Assembly: GCF_021283305.1 (NCBI RefSeq)
Contig: NZ_JAJSOK010000022.1
Span: 51,095-115,094, forward strand
Source of the DNA: Pseudonocardia kujensis
GTDB taxonomy: Bacteria; Actinomycetota; Actinomycetes; Mycobacteriales; Pseudonocardiaceae
Reading direction: 5' to 3'
DNA: 64,000 bases
The notes beneath the pieces were generated by a model. It saw only the letters and a program-made list of their open reading frames with translations. It was not told the DNA's origin and ran no database searches. The translations under genes were made by a program, and so were the position numbers. Below, piece by piece: positions 42,470-51,747 of the stretch (the first letter of the stretch is position 1; each line of letters begins with the position of its first letter).

Positions 42470-45400
42470 TCAGAGAGCCGCGAGCGCGTCCGCCGCCGCG
42501 GCCCGGAACCGCGCGACGGCGGCGAGCTTGACCTCCTCGTAGCCGCGGACCTCGTCGGCCAGCTCCGCGATCCCGACGACCCGCTCCACGTTCCCCGGGG
42601 TCAACGCGTCGAGAGCCGACCGCACCAGCGCCTGGTACTCCCCGACCAGCGCCCGCTCGGTGCGCCGGACGCCGGCGTAGCCGAAGACGTCGAGCGGGGT
42701 CCCGCGCAGGCCCTTGGCCGCGCGCAGGCCGCGGAAGGCGAGCTCGGCGGTCCGCCCGGACAGCCGGATCTTGTTCCTCATCCCCATCGCGCGGAGCACC
42801 GGCGGGTGCAGCAGGACGGAGACCGCGGCGTCGGGGCCGAACTCGGCGTCGCGACGCGCCTTCTCCACGGGGTCGAGGTGCAGCCGCGCGACCTCGTACT
42901 CGTCCTTGTAGGCCAGGAGCTTGTGCAGCCCGCGGGCGTACGCGAGCGCGACCCGCTCGCCCGCCGCGCCGGCCTGGTCCGCGGCGATCGCCGCGACCCG
43001 GCGGACCTCCTCGGCGTAGCGGGCGGCCAGGGCCTCGTCCTGGAAGCCGGTGAGGTCCTCGACCCGGACCGCGACGGCCTCGTCGAGGCCCTCCGCGAGA
43101 GCCCGCGACCGCGCGGACACCTCCACCGTCGCCCGGGCCGGCGGCAGCGCGGCGGCCATCACGGCCTCGCGGTCGAGCACCGCGGCCCGGCCCCACCGGA
43201 ACGCGGCGAGGGTCGTCTCCACGGCCGCCCCGTTGAGCCGGATCGCCTGCTCGACCGCCTCGGCGCTCACCGGCAGGCAGCCGTGCTGGTAGGCCGCGCC
43301 GAGCAGCAGCATGTTGGTGGGCATGTGGTCGGCGAAGAGCGCCTCGGCCAGGCCCTGGGCGTCGACGTGCACGTTCTGCCCGCCGGTCGCGGCGGCGATG
43401 CGCTCCAGCGCGTCGTCGGGCGAGCCCGGCAGGACCACGCGCCCGGTCACCATCGCGGCCGTCGGCACGATCGCGCTGTTCACCACGGCCACGGTGTGCC
43501 CCGGCCGCGCGACGGCGAGGTTGGCCGCGTCGGCCGCGCCGAGCAGGTCGAAGCCGACCAGCACGTCGGCGGTCCCCCGGGAGGCCCGCAGCGAGCCCCG
43601 GACCGGCTGCTTGGCGATCCGGACGTCGGACACGACCGGGCCGCCCTTCTGGGCCAGCCCGACCTGCTCCAGCCCGGCGGCGAACCGGCCGTCGAGGTGC
43701 GCGGCCATCTGCAGGATCTGCGACACCGTGACCACGCCGGTCCCGCCGATGCCGGGCATCCGGATCAGCGTCTCGGCGCCGTCGAAGCGCGGCTCGGGCT
43801 CGACGAGCGCGACCGGCAGCGGCGGGACCTCCCTCCGGACCGGCGCGCCCGGCTCGACCAGCAGGAACGACGGGCAGTCGCCCTTGAGGCAGGAGAGGTC
43901 GGAGTTGCACGACGGCTGGTGGATCCGGGTCTTGCGGCCGAACTCGGTCTCCACCGGCTGCACCGAGAGGCAGGTCGACTTGTCCCCGCAGTCGCCGCAG
44001 CCCTCGCACACCCGCTCGTTGACGACGACCTTCTCCGCCGGGGTGGGGAGCTTCCCGCGCTTGCGCAGCCGGCGCTCCTCGGCGGCACAGCGGTCGTCGT
44101 GGATCAGCACGGTCACGCCGTCGACGGCGGCGAGCTCGGCCTCGGCCGCGGCGAAGTCGTCGCGGTGCCGCACCGAGGCGATCGGGTCGAGCGCGACGCC
44201 GCGGTACTTTCCGGGGTCGTCCGTGGTGACCACGATCCGCCGGACGCCCTCGGTGGCCAGCAACGTGGTGATCTCCGGGACCGACAGCCGCCCGACGGCC
44301 TGCTGCCCGCCGGTCATCGCGACGGCGTCGTTGTAGAGCAGCTTGAAGGTCATGGTGGCACCGCCGGCCACCGCCGCCCGCACGGCCAGCGAGCCGGAGT
44401 GGTGGAAGGTGCCGTCACCGAGGTTCTGCACGAAGTGCCGGTCGTCGGTGAACGGGGCGAGGCCGAGCCACTGCGCGCCCTCGCCGCCCATCTGGGTCAG
44501 CCCGATCCGGTGGCCGCGGCCCTCGCCGTTGATCGCGATCATGGCGTGGCAGCCGATGCCGACGCCGACCAGCGTGTCGTCGCCGGTGCGGGTCGAGGTG
44601 TTGTGCGGGCAGCCGGAGCAGAAGTAGGGGGTGCGGGCCGCGGACGACCCGGCGCCGGCGAGCGGCAGCCCGATCCGGGAGGGCTTCTTCGGCTCGATCG
44701 CCGACAGGTGCACCGCCGCCGCGCGGGGCAGTCGGTCGTGGCCGATCCGCGACGCGATCGCGCGCGCCACGTCCTCGGCGCCGAGCTGGCCCCGCGCCGT
44801 CAGGAGCGGACGGTCCCGCTCGTCGCGGCGCCCGATCACCAGCGGCGCGTCCGGCACGCGGTACAGGGCCTCCTTGAGGTGCCCCTCCAGGAACGGCACC
44901 TTGTCCTCGACGACGAGCACCTCCGCGAGCCCCGCGGTGTACGCGGCGAGCTCCGCGGCATCGGCCGGGAAGGGCATCGCGAGGCGGATCAACCGGACGC
45001 CGAGGTCGTCGAGCGCGGCCTCGCCGAGCCCGAGGTCCTCCAGCGCGCGCTGCACCACGGCGTAGCCGGTGCCGCTGGCGAGGATGCCCAGCCTGGCCCG
45101 CCGTGCGGTGAAGGTGACCCGGTTGAGCCCGGTCTCGCGGGCGTAGGCACGGGCGAGGTCGAGGCGGCGGGTCAGCATGTCGTGCTCGGCGTCGAGCGCG
45201 GCGGGGCCGACGAGCGCGCCGACCGGCGGGCGGGGCCGCGCGGGCGGCACCGGGATCCCGAGGCGCAGGCCCTCGACGTCGACGGTCGCCGAGGCGTCGG
45301 CGATGTCGGCGACGATCTTGAGCCCGGTCCACAGCCCGGTCGCCCGGGACAGCGCCACGGCGTGCAGGCCCAGCTCGACGATCTCGGGCACGGTGCCCGG

Positions 45401-45919
45401 CGCGAGCAGCGGCATCGCCAGGCTCTGCGCCATCGGCTCGCACGAGCTGGGCACGGTCGAGGACTTCGACGCCGGGTCGTCGCCGATCAGCGCGACCGCG
45501 CCACCGAGCGTGGCGGTCCCCGCGAGGGTGCCGTGCCGGATCGCGTCGGCGGCCCGGTCGAGGCCGGGATTCTTGCCGTACCAGAACCCGACGACGCCCT
45601 CGTGCCGACGGCCGGGCACCTCCCCGAGCAGCTGGGTGCCGGCGACCGCGGTGGCGGCCAGCTCCTCGTTCACGCCCGGCTGGAACACCACGCCCGCGGG
45701 GTCGAGGAACCGCCGGGACCGCAGCAGCTCGGAGTCGAGCCCGCCGAGCGGGGAACCCTGGTACCCGGACACGAACACCCGGGTGTCCAGCCCGCGGGCG
45801 GCGTCCAGGCGCCGCTGCTCCAGGGTCAGCCGGACCAGTGCCTGGATCCCGGTGAGGAGGACCCGTCCGCGCTCGGCGGCGTAGCGGTCGTCGAGGGTCA
45901 CGGTGGTGTCGATGCTCAA
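42470..45919 (-). CDS. Indolepyruvate ferredoxin oxidoreductase, fused alpha-beta form
   Basis: 1149-residue fused 2-oxoacid:ferredoxin oxidoreductase, which converts arylpyruvates (or branched 2-oxoacids) to acyl-CoA with reduced ferredoxin. Order: N-terminal pyrimidine-binding domain (VSGYQGSPLGGLD), TPP-binding part (GIGCHAMIAINGEG, GDGTFHHSGSL), 4Fe-4S cluster region near residue 640 (CEGCGDCGDKSTC, then further Cys), and the gamma/beta-like domain (RMPGIGGTGVVTVSQ). Length is normal for this fused family. TTG start at 45919 with GGGAG upstream. Divergent from an AsnC/Lrp regulator, which is common for such genes. Confidence 0.93.
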   Translation of the reverse strand: MSIDTTVTLDDRYAAERGRVLLTGIQALVRLTLEQRRLDAARGLDTRVFVSGYQGSPLGGLDSELLRSRRFLDPAGVVFQPGVNEELAATAVAGTQLLGEVPGRRHEGVVGFWYGKNPGLDRAADAIRHGTLAGTATLGGAVALIGDDPASKSSTVPSSCEPMAQSLAMPLLAPGTVPEIVELGLHAVALSRATGLWTGLKIVADIADASATVDVEGLRLGIPVPPARPRPPVGALVGPAALDAEHDMLTRRLDLARAYARETGLNRVTFTARRARLGILASGTGYAVVQRALEDLGLGEAALDDLGVRLIRLAMPFPADAAELAAYTAGLAEVLVVEDKVPFLEGHLKEALYRVPDAPLVIGRRDERDRPLLTARGQLGAEDVARAIASRIGHDRLPRAAAVHLSAIEPKKPSRIGLPLAGAGSSAARTPYFCSGCPHNTSTRTGDDTLVGVGIGCHAMIAINGEGRGHRIGLTQMGGEGAQWLGLAPFTDDRHFVQNLGDGTFHHSGSLAVRAAVAGGATMTFKLLYNDAVAMTGGQQAVGRLSVPEITTLLATEGVRRIVVTTDDPGKYRGVALDPIASVRHRDDFAAAEAELAAVDGVTVLIHDDRCAAEERRLRKRGKLPTPAEKVVVNERVCEGCGDCGDKSTCLSVQPVETEFGRKTRIHQPSCNSDLSCLKGDCPSFLLVEPGAPVRREVPPLPVALVEPEPRFDGAETLIRMPGIGGTGVVTVSQILQMAAHLDGRFAAGLEQVGLAQKGGPVVSDVRIAKQPVRGSLRASRGTADVLVGFDLLGAADAANLAVARPGHTVAVVNSAIVPTAAMVTGRVVLPGSPDDALERIAAATGGQNVHVDAQGLAEALFADHMPTNMLLLGAAYQHGCLPVSAEAVEQAIRLNGAAVETTLAAFRWGRAAVLDREAVMAAALPPARATVEVSARSRALAEGLDEAVAVRVEDLTGFQDEALAARYAEEVRRVAAIAADQAGAAGERVALAYARGLHKLLAYKDEYEVARLHLDPVEKARRDAEFGPDAAVSVLLHPPVLRAMGMRNKIRLSGRTAELAFRGLRAAKGLRGTPLDVFGYAGVRRTERALVGEYQALVRSALDALTPGNVERVVGIAELADEVRGYEEVKLAAVARFRAAAADALAAL

Positions 45920-46026
45920 GCTCGGCTCCCGTCGCTCCCGGGGCGCCGGTTCCCGGCGCGCGTGGCGTCGAGCACACCGGAGTGATCGGGGGACACGCAA
46001 GCAAGTCGCGCGAACTGCCCTCCAAG

Positions 46027-46074
46027 ACGCAAAACATCTCGGGCTAGGCTCGATCCCAGCGGAATTCTTTGCGT
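46027..46074. promoter_or_regulatory. Inverted repeat between oxidoreductase and AsnC genes
   Basis: ACGCAAA (46027-46033) and TTTGCGT (46068-46074) form a spaced inverted repeat in the divergent intergenic region, with a further ACGCAAG near 45994. A plausible binding site for the AsnC-type regulator, which would then control itself and the oxidoreductase. Confidence 0.5.
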
Positions 46075-46085
46075 GAGGAGGCCAC

Positions 46086-46538
46086 GTGCCCGAGGTCGAC
46101 GCCATCGACTCCATCGACCACCGGCTGCTCGCCCTGCTGCAGGAGGACGGGCGCCGCACCTACTCGGACATGGCCGGGATCGTCGGCCTGTCGGTGGCGG
46201 CGGTGAAGCGCCGCGTCGACCGGCTGCAGGAGCTCGGGGTGATCACCGGCTTCACCGCGCAGATCGACCACGCCAAGCTCGGCTGGGGCGTCGAGGCCTT
46301 CACCGAGCTGCGCTACGCCGGGACCACCGGGGTCGCCGACATCGTCGCCACCGCCAGCACCGTGCCCGAGGTGCAGTCGATCTTCACCATCGCCGGGGAC
46401 CCCGACGCGCTCGTCCGGGTCCGCGTCCGCGACGTCGCCCACCTGCAGGAGGTCATCGACACCCTGCGCACCGCCGGCACCGTCACCGGCACGAAGACCC
46501 TGCTGGTGCTGGGCGCGTGGAACCGCGGGGCCTCCTGA
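46086..46538 (+). CDS. Lrp/AsnC-family transcriptional regulator
   Basis: 150-residue Lrp/AsnC protein: N-terminal helix-turn-helix (DSIDHRLLALLQEDGRRTYSD, then GLSVAAVKRRVDRLQELGVI) and a RAM ligand-binding domain (VQSIFTIAGDPDALVRVRVRD). GTG at 46086 with GAGGAGG upstream. Divergent from the indolepyruvate oxidoreductase and so its probable regulator, responding to an amino or oxo acid. Confidence 0.92.
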   Translation: MPEVDAIDSIDHRLLALLQEDGRRTYSDMAGIVGLSVAAVKRRVDRLQELGVITGFTAQIDHAKLGWGVEAFTELRYAGTTGVADIVATASTVPEVQSIFTIAGDPDALVRVRVRDVAHLQEVIDTLRTAGTVTGTKTLLVLGAWNRGAS

Positions 46539-46613
46539 CCCGCGACCCGGCGGCCCCTTGACCCGTCCGCGGGCCGCCGACGACGATCACGCCCGACCGC
46601 CCGAGGAGGCCCC

Positions 46614-47501
46614 GTGACCGAGCCGACCCCCGCACCGACCACCTTCACGATCACCGGCCGCGACGGCACGGAGGTCACCGCCTACCGGTGGGAGCCGGCG
46701 GGCACCCCGCGCGGGATCGTGCAGCTCACCCACGGGATGGGCGAGCACCTGCGCCGTTACGACCGGCTGGCCGGGGCGCTGACGGAGCGCGGGTTCGTGG
46801 TGCAGGGGCAGGACCACCGCGGGCACGGCGCCACCGCCGGCGCCCCGGAGCGGCACGGCGTCCTCGGCACCACCGGCTGGACCGGCCTGGTCGACGACAT
46901 CGGGATCCTGCTCGACGCCGGCCGGGCCGCCTTCCCCGGCCTGCCGGTCGTCCTGCTCGGGCACAGCATGGGCTCCTTCGCCGCCCAGCAGTGGGTGCTC
47001 GACCACTCGGCCGAGATCGACGGGCTGGTCCTCTCCGGCACCGCCGTGATCGACCTGCTGGAGCCGAACCTCGACCTCGACGGCCCCATCGACCTGTCCG
47101 GCTTCAACGCGCCCTTCGCGCAGCGCACCGGCTACGAGTGGCTCTCCCGGGACGAGGCCGAGGTCGACGAGTACGTGGCCGACCCCGCGTGCGGTTTCGG
47201 GCTCGACGTCCCCGGGGCCAAGGCCATGTTCGCGGGCGGCCGGACGCTGGCCGACCCCGCCCGCGTCGGGAACATCCGGCCGGACCTCCCGGTCCTGATC
47301 ACGGTCGGCGACGCCGACCCCGTCAACGGCGGGCTCGCGCTGCTGCACCCGCTCTCCGAGAGGCTCGCGGCGGCGGGGGTCGAGGACGTGACGGTGCGGA
47401 TCTGGCCGGGCGCCCGGCACGAGGTGTTCAACGAGACCAACCGCGCGGAGGTCGTCGCCGACCTGCTGGAGTGGCTCGACCGGGTGGTTCCGCCCGCCTG
47501 A
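46614..47501 (+). CDS. Alpha/beta hydrolase, monoacylglycerol lipase-like
   Basis: 295-residue serine hydrolase: oxyanion region LTHGMGEHLRRYDRL, nucleophile elbow GHSMGS, acid residue in VGDADPVNGG and catalytic His in GARHEVFNE. The HGMGEH and GHSMGS pair is typical of monoacylglycerol lipases and lysophospholipases. GTG at 46614 with GAGGAGG upstream. A glycerol-releasing lipase would suit the glycerol island of the window, but the link is only suggestive. Confidence 0.92.
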   Translation: MTEPTPAPTTFTITGRDGTEVTAYRWEPAGTPRGIVQLTHGMGEHLRRYDRLAGALTERGFVVQGQDHRGHGATAGAPERHGVLGTTGWTGLVDDIGILLDAGRAAFPGLPVVLLGHSMGSFAAQQWVLDHSAEIDGLVLSGTAVIDLLEPNLDLDGPIDLSGFNAPFAQRTGYEWLSRDEAEVDEYVADPACGFGLDVPGAKAMFAGGRTLADPARVGNIRPDLPVLITVGDADPVNGGLALLHPLSERLAAAGVEDVTVRIWPGARHEVFNETNRAEVVADLLEWLDRVVPPA

Positions 47502-47585
47502 TCGGCCCGATTCCGGCCCGGCGTGTGACATTCCCGGCCGTTCCGGCGATTCCCCTGTCGTTCACCTGACGACGGAGGAGCCCGG

Positions 47586-48419
47586 ATGGCCGACCCGCAC
47601 GCCCGCGAGCCCGTTCGCGAGCCCCTGGTGTGCCTGCACGGGCTCGGCGGCAGCGCCCGCGCCTGGGACCGTGTGCTGCCCGGGCTGCGGGCGCGCCACG
47701 AGGTCCGGGCCGTGCCCCTGCGGGGCCACGTGGGCGGCGACCTCTTCCCGGTGCGGGTCCGCCCGACCGTCCCGGCGCTGGTCGACGGCGTGGAGGCCGC
47801 GCTCGACACGGCCGGGATCACGCGGGCGCACCTGGTCGGCAACTCGCTCGGCGGCTGGCTGGCCTTCGAGCTGGCCGCGCGCGGCCGGGCGCTCTCGGTG
47901 GTCGCGCTGTCCCCGGCGGGCGGCTGGCTGCCGGACAGCGACGAGGTCCACCGCGTCTGGCGGCTGCTGGTGCCGGCGCACGACATGGCCCGCCGCACCG
48001 AGCGCCACCTGGACCGGGCGGTGCGGCTCGCCCCCGCGCGCCGGGCGTTGCTCCGGCTCGGCGTGGAGCACGGGGACCGCCTGGAGCCGGCCGAGGCCGC
48101 GGACTTCCTGCGCGACAACGCCCGGTGCCGCTTCCTGCGCCCGCTGCTGCGGTCGGCGATCGACTACGACTTCACGGTTCCGGCGCCGGACGTACCGGTG
48201 CGGATCGCCTGGTCCGCGCAGGACCGGCTGCTGCCCGCCCCGCGCTACGCCGAACGGTTCCGCACCCTGTTCCCCGACGCCGAGCGGGTCCGGCTGCCCG
48301 GGGTCGGGCACGTGCCGATGTACGACGACCCGGCGCTGGTGGTGCGCACGATCCTGGAGGTCACCGCGCCCGACCGGGTCCCCGGCCGCGTCGGCCACCC
48401 GGTGCCGGCCGGTCCCTGA
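47586..48419 (+). CDS. Alpha/beta hydrolase
   Basis: 277-residue hydrolase with CLHGLGGSARAWD (oxyanion strand), nucleophile in VGNSLGGWLA, acid in AWSAQDRLLPAPR and His in PGVGHVPMYDDP. Close in pattern to haloalkane/epoxide-like and meta-cleavage-product-type hydrolases; the substrate is unknown. ATG at 47586 preceded by GGAGGAG. Converges on the AtuA-like gene with a 12-bp gap. Confidence 0.9.
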   Translation: MADPHAREPVREPLVCLHGLGGSARAWDRVLPGLRARHEVRAVPLRGHVGGDLFPVRVRPTVPALVDGVEAALDTAGITRAHLVGNSLGGWLAFELAARGRALSVVALSPAGGWLPDSDEVHRVWRLLVPAHDMARRTERHLDRAVRLAPARRALLRLGVEHGDRLEPAEAADFLRDNARCRFLRPLLRSAIDYDFTVPAPDVPVRIAWSAQDRLLPAPRYAERFRTLFPDAERVRLPGVGHVPMYDDPALVVRTILEVTAPDRVPGRVGHPVPAGP

Positions 48420-48431
48420 GCGGCCCGGGTC

Positions 48432-50165
48432 TCAGCCGAGCAGCGCCTCCGGGACCTCGACGACCCGGCTGCGCAGGTACTCCCCCAGCCCCTTGGCCTG
48501 CGGGTCCGGCCGGGTGGAGGAGGCGACGCCCTCGCCGAGGAGGCCGTGCACCACGATGTTGAGCGCCTGCAGGTTGGGCAGCGCGTGCACCTCGATCGGC
48601 AGGTCCGCGGCCTCCGGCCCGAGCAGCTCCCGCGCCTTCTCGACCGTCAGGAACCCGCGGAGCCACGCGTAGCCCTCGTCCGTGCGCGCCCAGACGCCGA
48701 TGTTCGCGTCGCCGCCCTTGTCCCCCGAACGCGCTCCGCACACCGTGCCGAGCGGGACCGACCGCGTGGGGCCGCCGGGTCGGCGGTGTTCGCTCTCTGC
48801 CGCCGGGGACCCGGCGGTCGGCTCGTTCGCCGTCGCGGCGACGACCGGCGGGTCCGCCACGACCCGCCGCTCCCCGCCCGGCAGGACGACGGTGTGCGTG
48901 ACCGCCTCCCGCGGCACGGCAGCCGGCCGGTACACGCCGTAGGCGGACTCCGCGGTCGGCGGCGTGGTCGTGTGGAAGCCCGCGTAGCCGCCCAGGGCGA
49001 GCTCCATCGTCGCGTTGGAGAAGGCCCGCCCGACCTTCCGCGGGTCGGGGTCCTTGACGGTGATCCGCAGGTGCGCCGTGGCCCGCTCGTTCGCGGGCGC
49101 GTCGGGCGTGTCGAACCGCAGCAGCCGGACGTCGACGTCGGCGAACCGCGCCCGCCCGCCCAGCACGTCGAACAGCAGCTCCTCGGCGAACGCCGCCTTG
49201 GCCTCGACGTCCAGCCCGGTCAGCACCAGGGTCATGGTGTTGCGGTAGCCGCCCGCCTCGTTCAGCGCGACCTTGAGCGTGGGCGGCGGCGCGCTCCCGC
49301 GGACGCCGGAGATCGCGACGCGGTGCTCGCCCTCCTGGTCCAGCCGGATCGTGTCGAAGTGCGTGGTGCAGTCCGGGCCCGGGTAGGCGGGCGCCGCGAT
49401 CTCGTAGAGCAGCTGCGCGGTGACCGTGCCGACGGAGACCAGCCCGCCGGTGCCCGGGTGCTTGGTGATCACCGACGACCCGTCCGCGGCGACCTCGGCG
49501 ATCGGGAAGCCCGGGTAGCGGCGGTCGGTGATCTCGTCGAGGAAGGCGTAGTTGCCGCCGGTGGCCTGCGGGCCGCACTCGATCACGTGCCCGGCGACGA
49601 CCGCGCCCGCCAGCGCGTCGAAGTCCTCCCGGCCCCAGCCGTGCCACCACGCCGCCGGCCCGACGACGAGCGACGCGTCCGTGACCCGGCCCGTCACCAC
49701 CACGTCGGCCCCCGCCGCGAGGGCCTCGGCGATCCCCCAGCCGCCCAGGTAGGCGTTGGCGGACACCGGCTTGCCCTCGACCGGCGGCGCGATCGCGCCG
49801 AGCGCGCCGCGCAGGTCGTCGCCCTCGACGTACGCGACCTTCGCCCCGGTGCCGAGGGCGTCGATCGCGGCGGCCAGCCCGGCCGGATTGAGCCCACCCG
49901 CGTTCGAGACGACCCTGATCCCCTTCTCCAGGCAGGTCGCCAGCACGTCCTCCATCTGGGTCAGGAAGGTTCGCGCATAGCCCGCCGCGGGGTCCTTGGC
50001 CTGGGCCTTCGCCAGGATCAGCATGGTGAGCTCGGCGAGGTAGTCCCCGCAGAGCACGTCGATGCCCTCCCCACCCGCCCCGACGCCCTCGACCATCTCC
50101 CGCGCCGCGCGCAACCGGTCGCCGTAGAACCCGGAGCAGTTCCCGATGCGAACGGGGCGCGTCAT
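48432..50165 (-). CDS. AtuA-like protein (DUF1446)
   Basis: 577-residue DUF1446 protein: GNCSGFYGDRLRAAREMV at the start, DYLAELTMLILAKAQ, and SNAGGLNPAGLA, then a C-terminal AtuA-type domain (GTVCGARSGDKGGDANIGVW). AtuA is needed for acyclic terpene use in Pseudomonas; its exact reaction is not established. It is the last gene of an eight-gene operon with a carboxylase pair, which matches the Atu set. The ATG at 50165 (GGGAGG upstream) overlaps the previous stop (ATGA). Confidence 0.9.
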   Translation of the reverse strand: MTRPVRIGNCSGFYGDRLRAAREMVEGVGAGGEGIDVLCGDYLAELTMLILAKAQAKDPAAGYARTFLTQMEDVLATCLEKGIRVVSNAGGLNPAGLAAAIDALGTGAKVAYVEGDDLRGALGAIAPPVEGKPVSANAYLGGWGIAEALAAGADVVVTGRVTDASLVVGPAAWWHGWGREDFDALAGAVVAGHVIECGPQATGGNYAFLDEITDRRYPGFPIAEVAADGSSVITKHPGTGGLVSVGTVTAQLLYEIAAPAYPGPDCTTHFDTIRLDQEGEHRVAISGVRGSAPPPTLKVALNEAGGYRNTMTLVLTGLDVEAKAAFAEELLFDVLGGRARFADVDVRLLRFDTPDAPANERATAHLRITVKDPDPRKVGRAFSNATMELALGGYAGFHTTTPPTAESAYGVYRPAAVPREAVTHTVVLPGGERRVVADPPVVAATANEPTAGSPAAESEHRRPGGPTRSVPLGTVCGARSGDKGGDANIGVWARTDEGYAWLRGFLTVEKARELLGPEAADLPIEVHALPNLQALNIVVHGLLGEGVASSTRPDPQAKGLGEYLRSRVVEVPEALLG

Positions 50166-50968
50166 GCAGAACCTCCCACGAACAGTCCCGGCTCCCGGCC
50201 GGTCCCGGGCTCGCCGGCGAACGCCTGGCCGATCTCCACCCACTCCTGCGCGGCCGGGCCGGTCACGACGAGCGCGAGGTCGTCCCGGTGGCGCCGCTGC
50301 GTGATGAGCAGGGCGAAGTCCAGCGCGGTCCCGGTGATCCGGTCGGTCGCGTCCTCCGGGCCCCAGGTCCACAGCGACCCGTCGGGGGCGTCGAGCTCCA
50401 CCCGCACCGGTGCGGCCGGCAGCTCGCGGCCGTGGAGCGCGTAGCTGAACGCCCGCGCCCCCACCCCGATGTGGGCCACGTGCCGCAGCCGGGCGCTGGG
50501 CTCGCGGACCACGCCGAGCGCGTCGGCCACGTCCTGCCCGTGCGCCCAGGTCTCCATGATCCGGGCGGTGAGCGACGACGCCGCGCTCATCGGCGGTCCG
50601 AACCACGGCACCCGCAGCCCGGGCTCGAGGCCCCGGAACGCCTCGATCAGCCGCTCCCGGGACAGGTCGAACCAGCGCAGCAGCTCACCGCCGGACAGGT
50701 CGCGGAACCGCGCGGCCACCGCGTCGGGGTTCACGCCGCCCTCGGCCTCGATCCGCTCCAGCTCGGCACGGAAGGCGTCGGGGTCCGTGGCGGACTGCAG
50801 GGTGACGTCGTCGAAGTACGCCAGGTGGGAGACCTGGTCGGCGATCGTCCACCCCTCGGCGGGGGTGTCGCGGGCCCAGCCGTGGTGGTCCAGCGGCGCC
50901 AGGAGCGCGCGCAGCTCCGCCGACTCGGCGGCGAGGTCGTCGGCCAGCGCGGCCATCGAGACGGGCAT
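50162..50968 (-). CDS. TIGR03084-family metal-binding protein
   Basis: 268-residue DinB-like helical bundle of the TIGR03084 group. Metal-ligand candidates are the His in DQVSHLAYFDD and those in METWAHGQDVADALG; the C-terminal part carries a small additional domain. The family is typical of actinobacteria and often sits with acyl-CoA carboxylase operons, as here, but its reaction is unknown; a thiol-dependent step is possible. The ATG at 50968 has GGGGAGA upstream. Confidence 0.86.
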   Translation of the reverse strand: MPVSMAALADDLAAESAELRALLAPLDHHGWARDTPAEGWTIADQVSHLAYFDDVTLQSATDPDAFRAELERIEAEGGVNPDAVAARFRDLSGGELLRWFDLSRERLIEAFRGLEPGLRVPWFGPPMSAASSLTARIMETWAHGQDVADALGVVREPSARLRHVAHIGVGARAFSYALHGRELPAAPVRVELDAPDGSLWTWGPEDATDRITGTALDFALLITQRRHRDDLALVVTGPAAQEWVEIGQAFAGEPGTGREPGLFVGGSA

Positions 50969-50970
50969 CG

Positions 50971-51747
50971 CTATCTCCCCTTCCACACCGGGGTCCGCTT
51001 GTCGCGGAACGCGGCAGGTCCCTCCTGGGCGTCCGCCGACCGGTAGACCGGCGCCCAGATCTCCTCCGCACGCTCGTACGCCTCCGCGCGGGTGCACTCC
51101 GCGGAGAGGTACGCCGTACGCTTCGCCGCCCGCACGGACAACGGCGCGTTGGCCGCGATCCGCCGGGCGAGCTCCTGTGTGCGCCCCCGCAACTCTGCCC
51201 CGGGGACGACCTGGTTGACCAGGCCGACCTCGCGGGCGCGGGCGGCGTCGAGGGGGTCGCCGGTCAGCAGGATCTCCAGCGCGACCCGCGGCGGGACCAG
51301 CCAGGACAGCGGCGCGGCCCACGGCGAGCCGCGCCCCACCTTCACCTCGGTGACCGCGAACCGGGCGTGCTCGGCGGCCACGACCAGGTCGCACTGCTGG
51401 GCCAGCAGGAACCCCCCGGCGTAGGCCACCCCGTTGACCGCGGCGATCGTCGGCTTGGGGACCTCGACGTTGCGCCCGAACTGCGGCAGGAAGTCCGGCG
51501 GCGGGATCTCCAGGGAGGTCTCCGCCATCTCCTTGAGGTCACCGCCGGCGCAGAAGGCCTTGTCCCCGGCCCCGGTCAGCACCAGCACCGCCGCGGAGTC
51601 GTCGGCGACGAACCGGTGCGTGCCCTCCCAGAGCCCCTCGCGAACGTCCCTGCTCAGCGCATTGCGGGCCGCGGGCCGGTCGATGGTGAGCCAGGCGACC
51701 CCGTCCACGACCTCGTAGGTCACCACGTCGGTCAGGGTCTCGCTCAC
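50971..51747 (-). CDS. Enoyl-CoA hydratase/isomerase
   Basis: 258-residue crotonase-family protein. Oxyanion-hole segments AFCAGGDLKEMAE and NGVAYAGGFLLAQQCDLVVA, and the substrate region VTEVKVGRGSPWAAPLSW. In an Atu-like pathway it would correspond to AtuE, hydrating the carboxylated enoyl-CoA. GTG 51747 overlaps the CoA ligase stop by four bases; only 2 nt separate it from the next gene. Confidence 0.9.
   Translation of the reverse strand: MSETLTDVVTYEVVDGVAWLTIDRPAARNALSRDVREGLWEGTHRFVADDSAAVLVLTGAGDKAFCAGGDLKEMAETSLEIPPPDFLPQFGRNVEVPKPTIAAVNGVAYAGGFLLAQQCDLVVAAEHARFAVTEVKVGRGSPWAAPLSWLVPPRVALEILLTGDPLDAARAREVGLVNQVVPGAELRGRTQELARRIAANAPLSVRAAKRTAYLSAECTRAEAYERAEEIWAPVYRSADAQEGPAAFRDKRTPVWKGR

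Noticed and set aside
42425..45985. A 1186-codon open frame on the plus strand opposite the indolepyruvate oxidoreductase.
   Set aside because: Arginine/glycine/proline-rich low-complexity product with no family motif; it mirrors the third-position GC of the real gene on the other strand.
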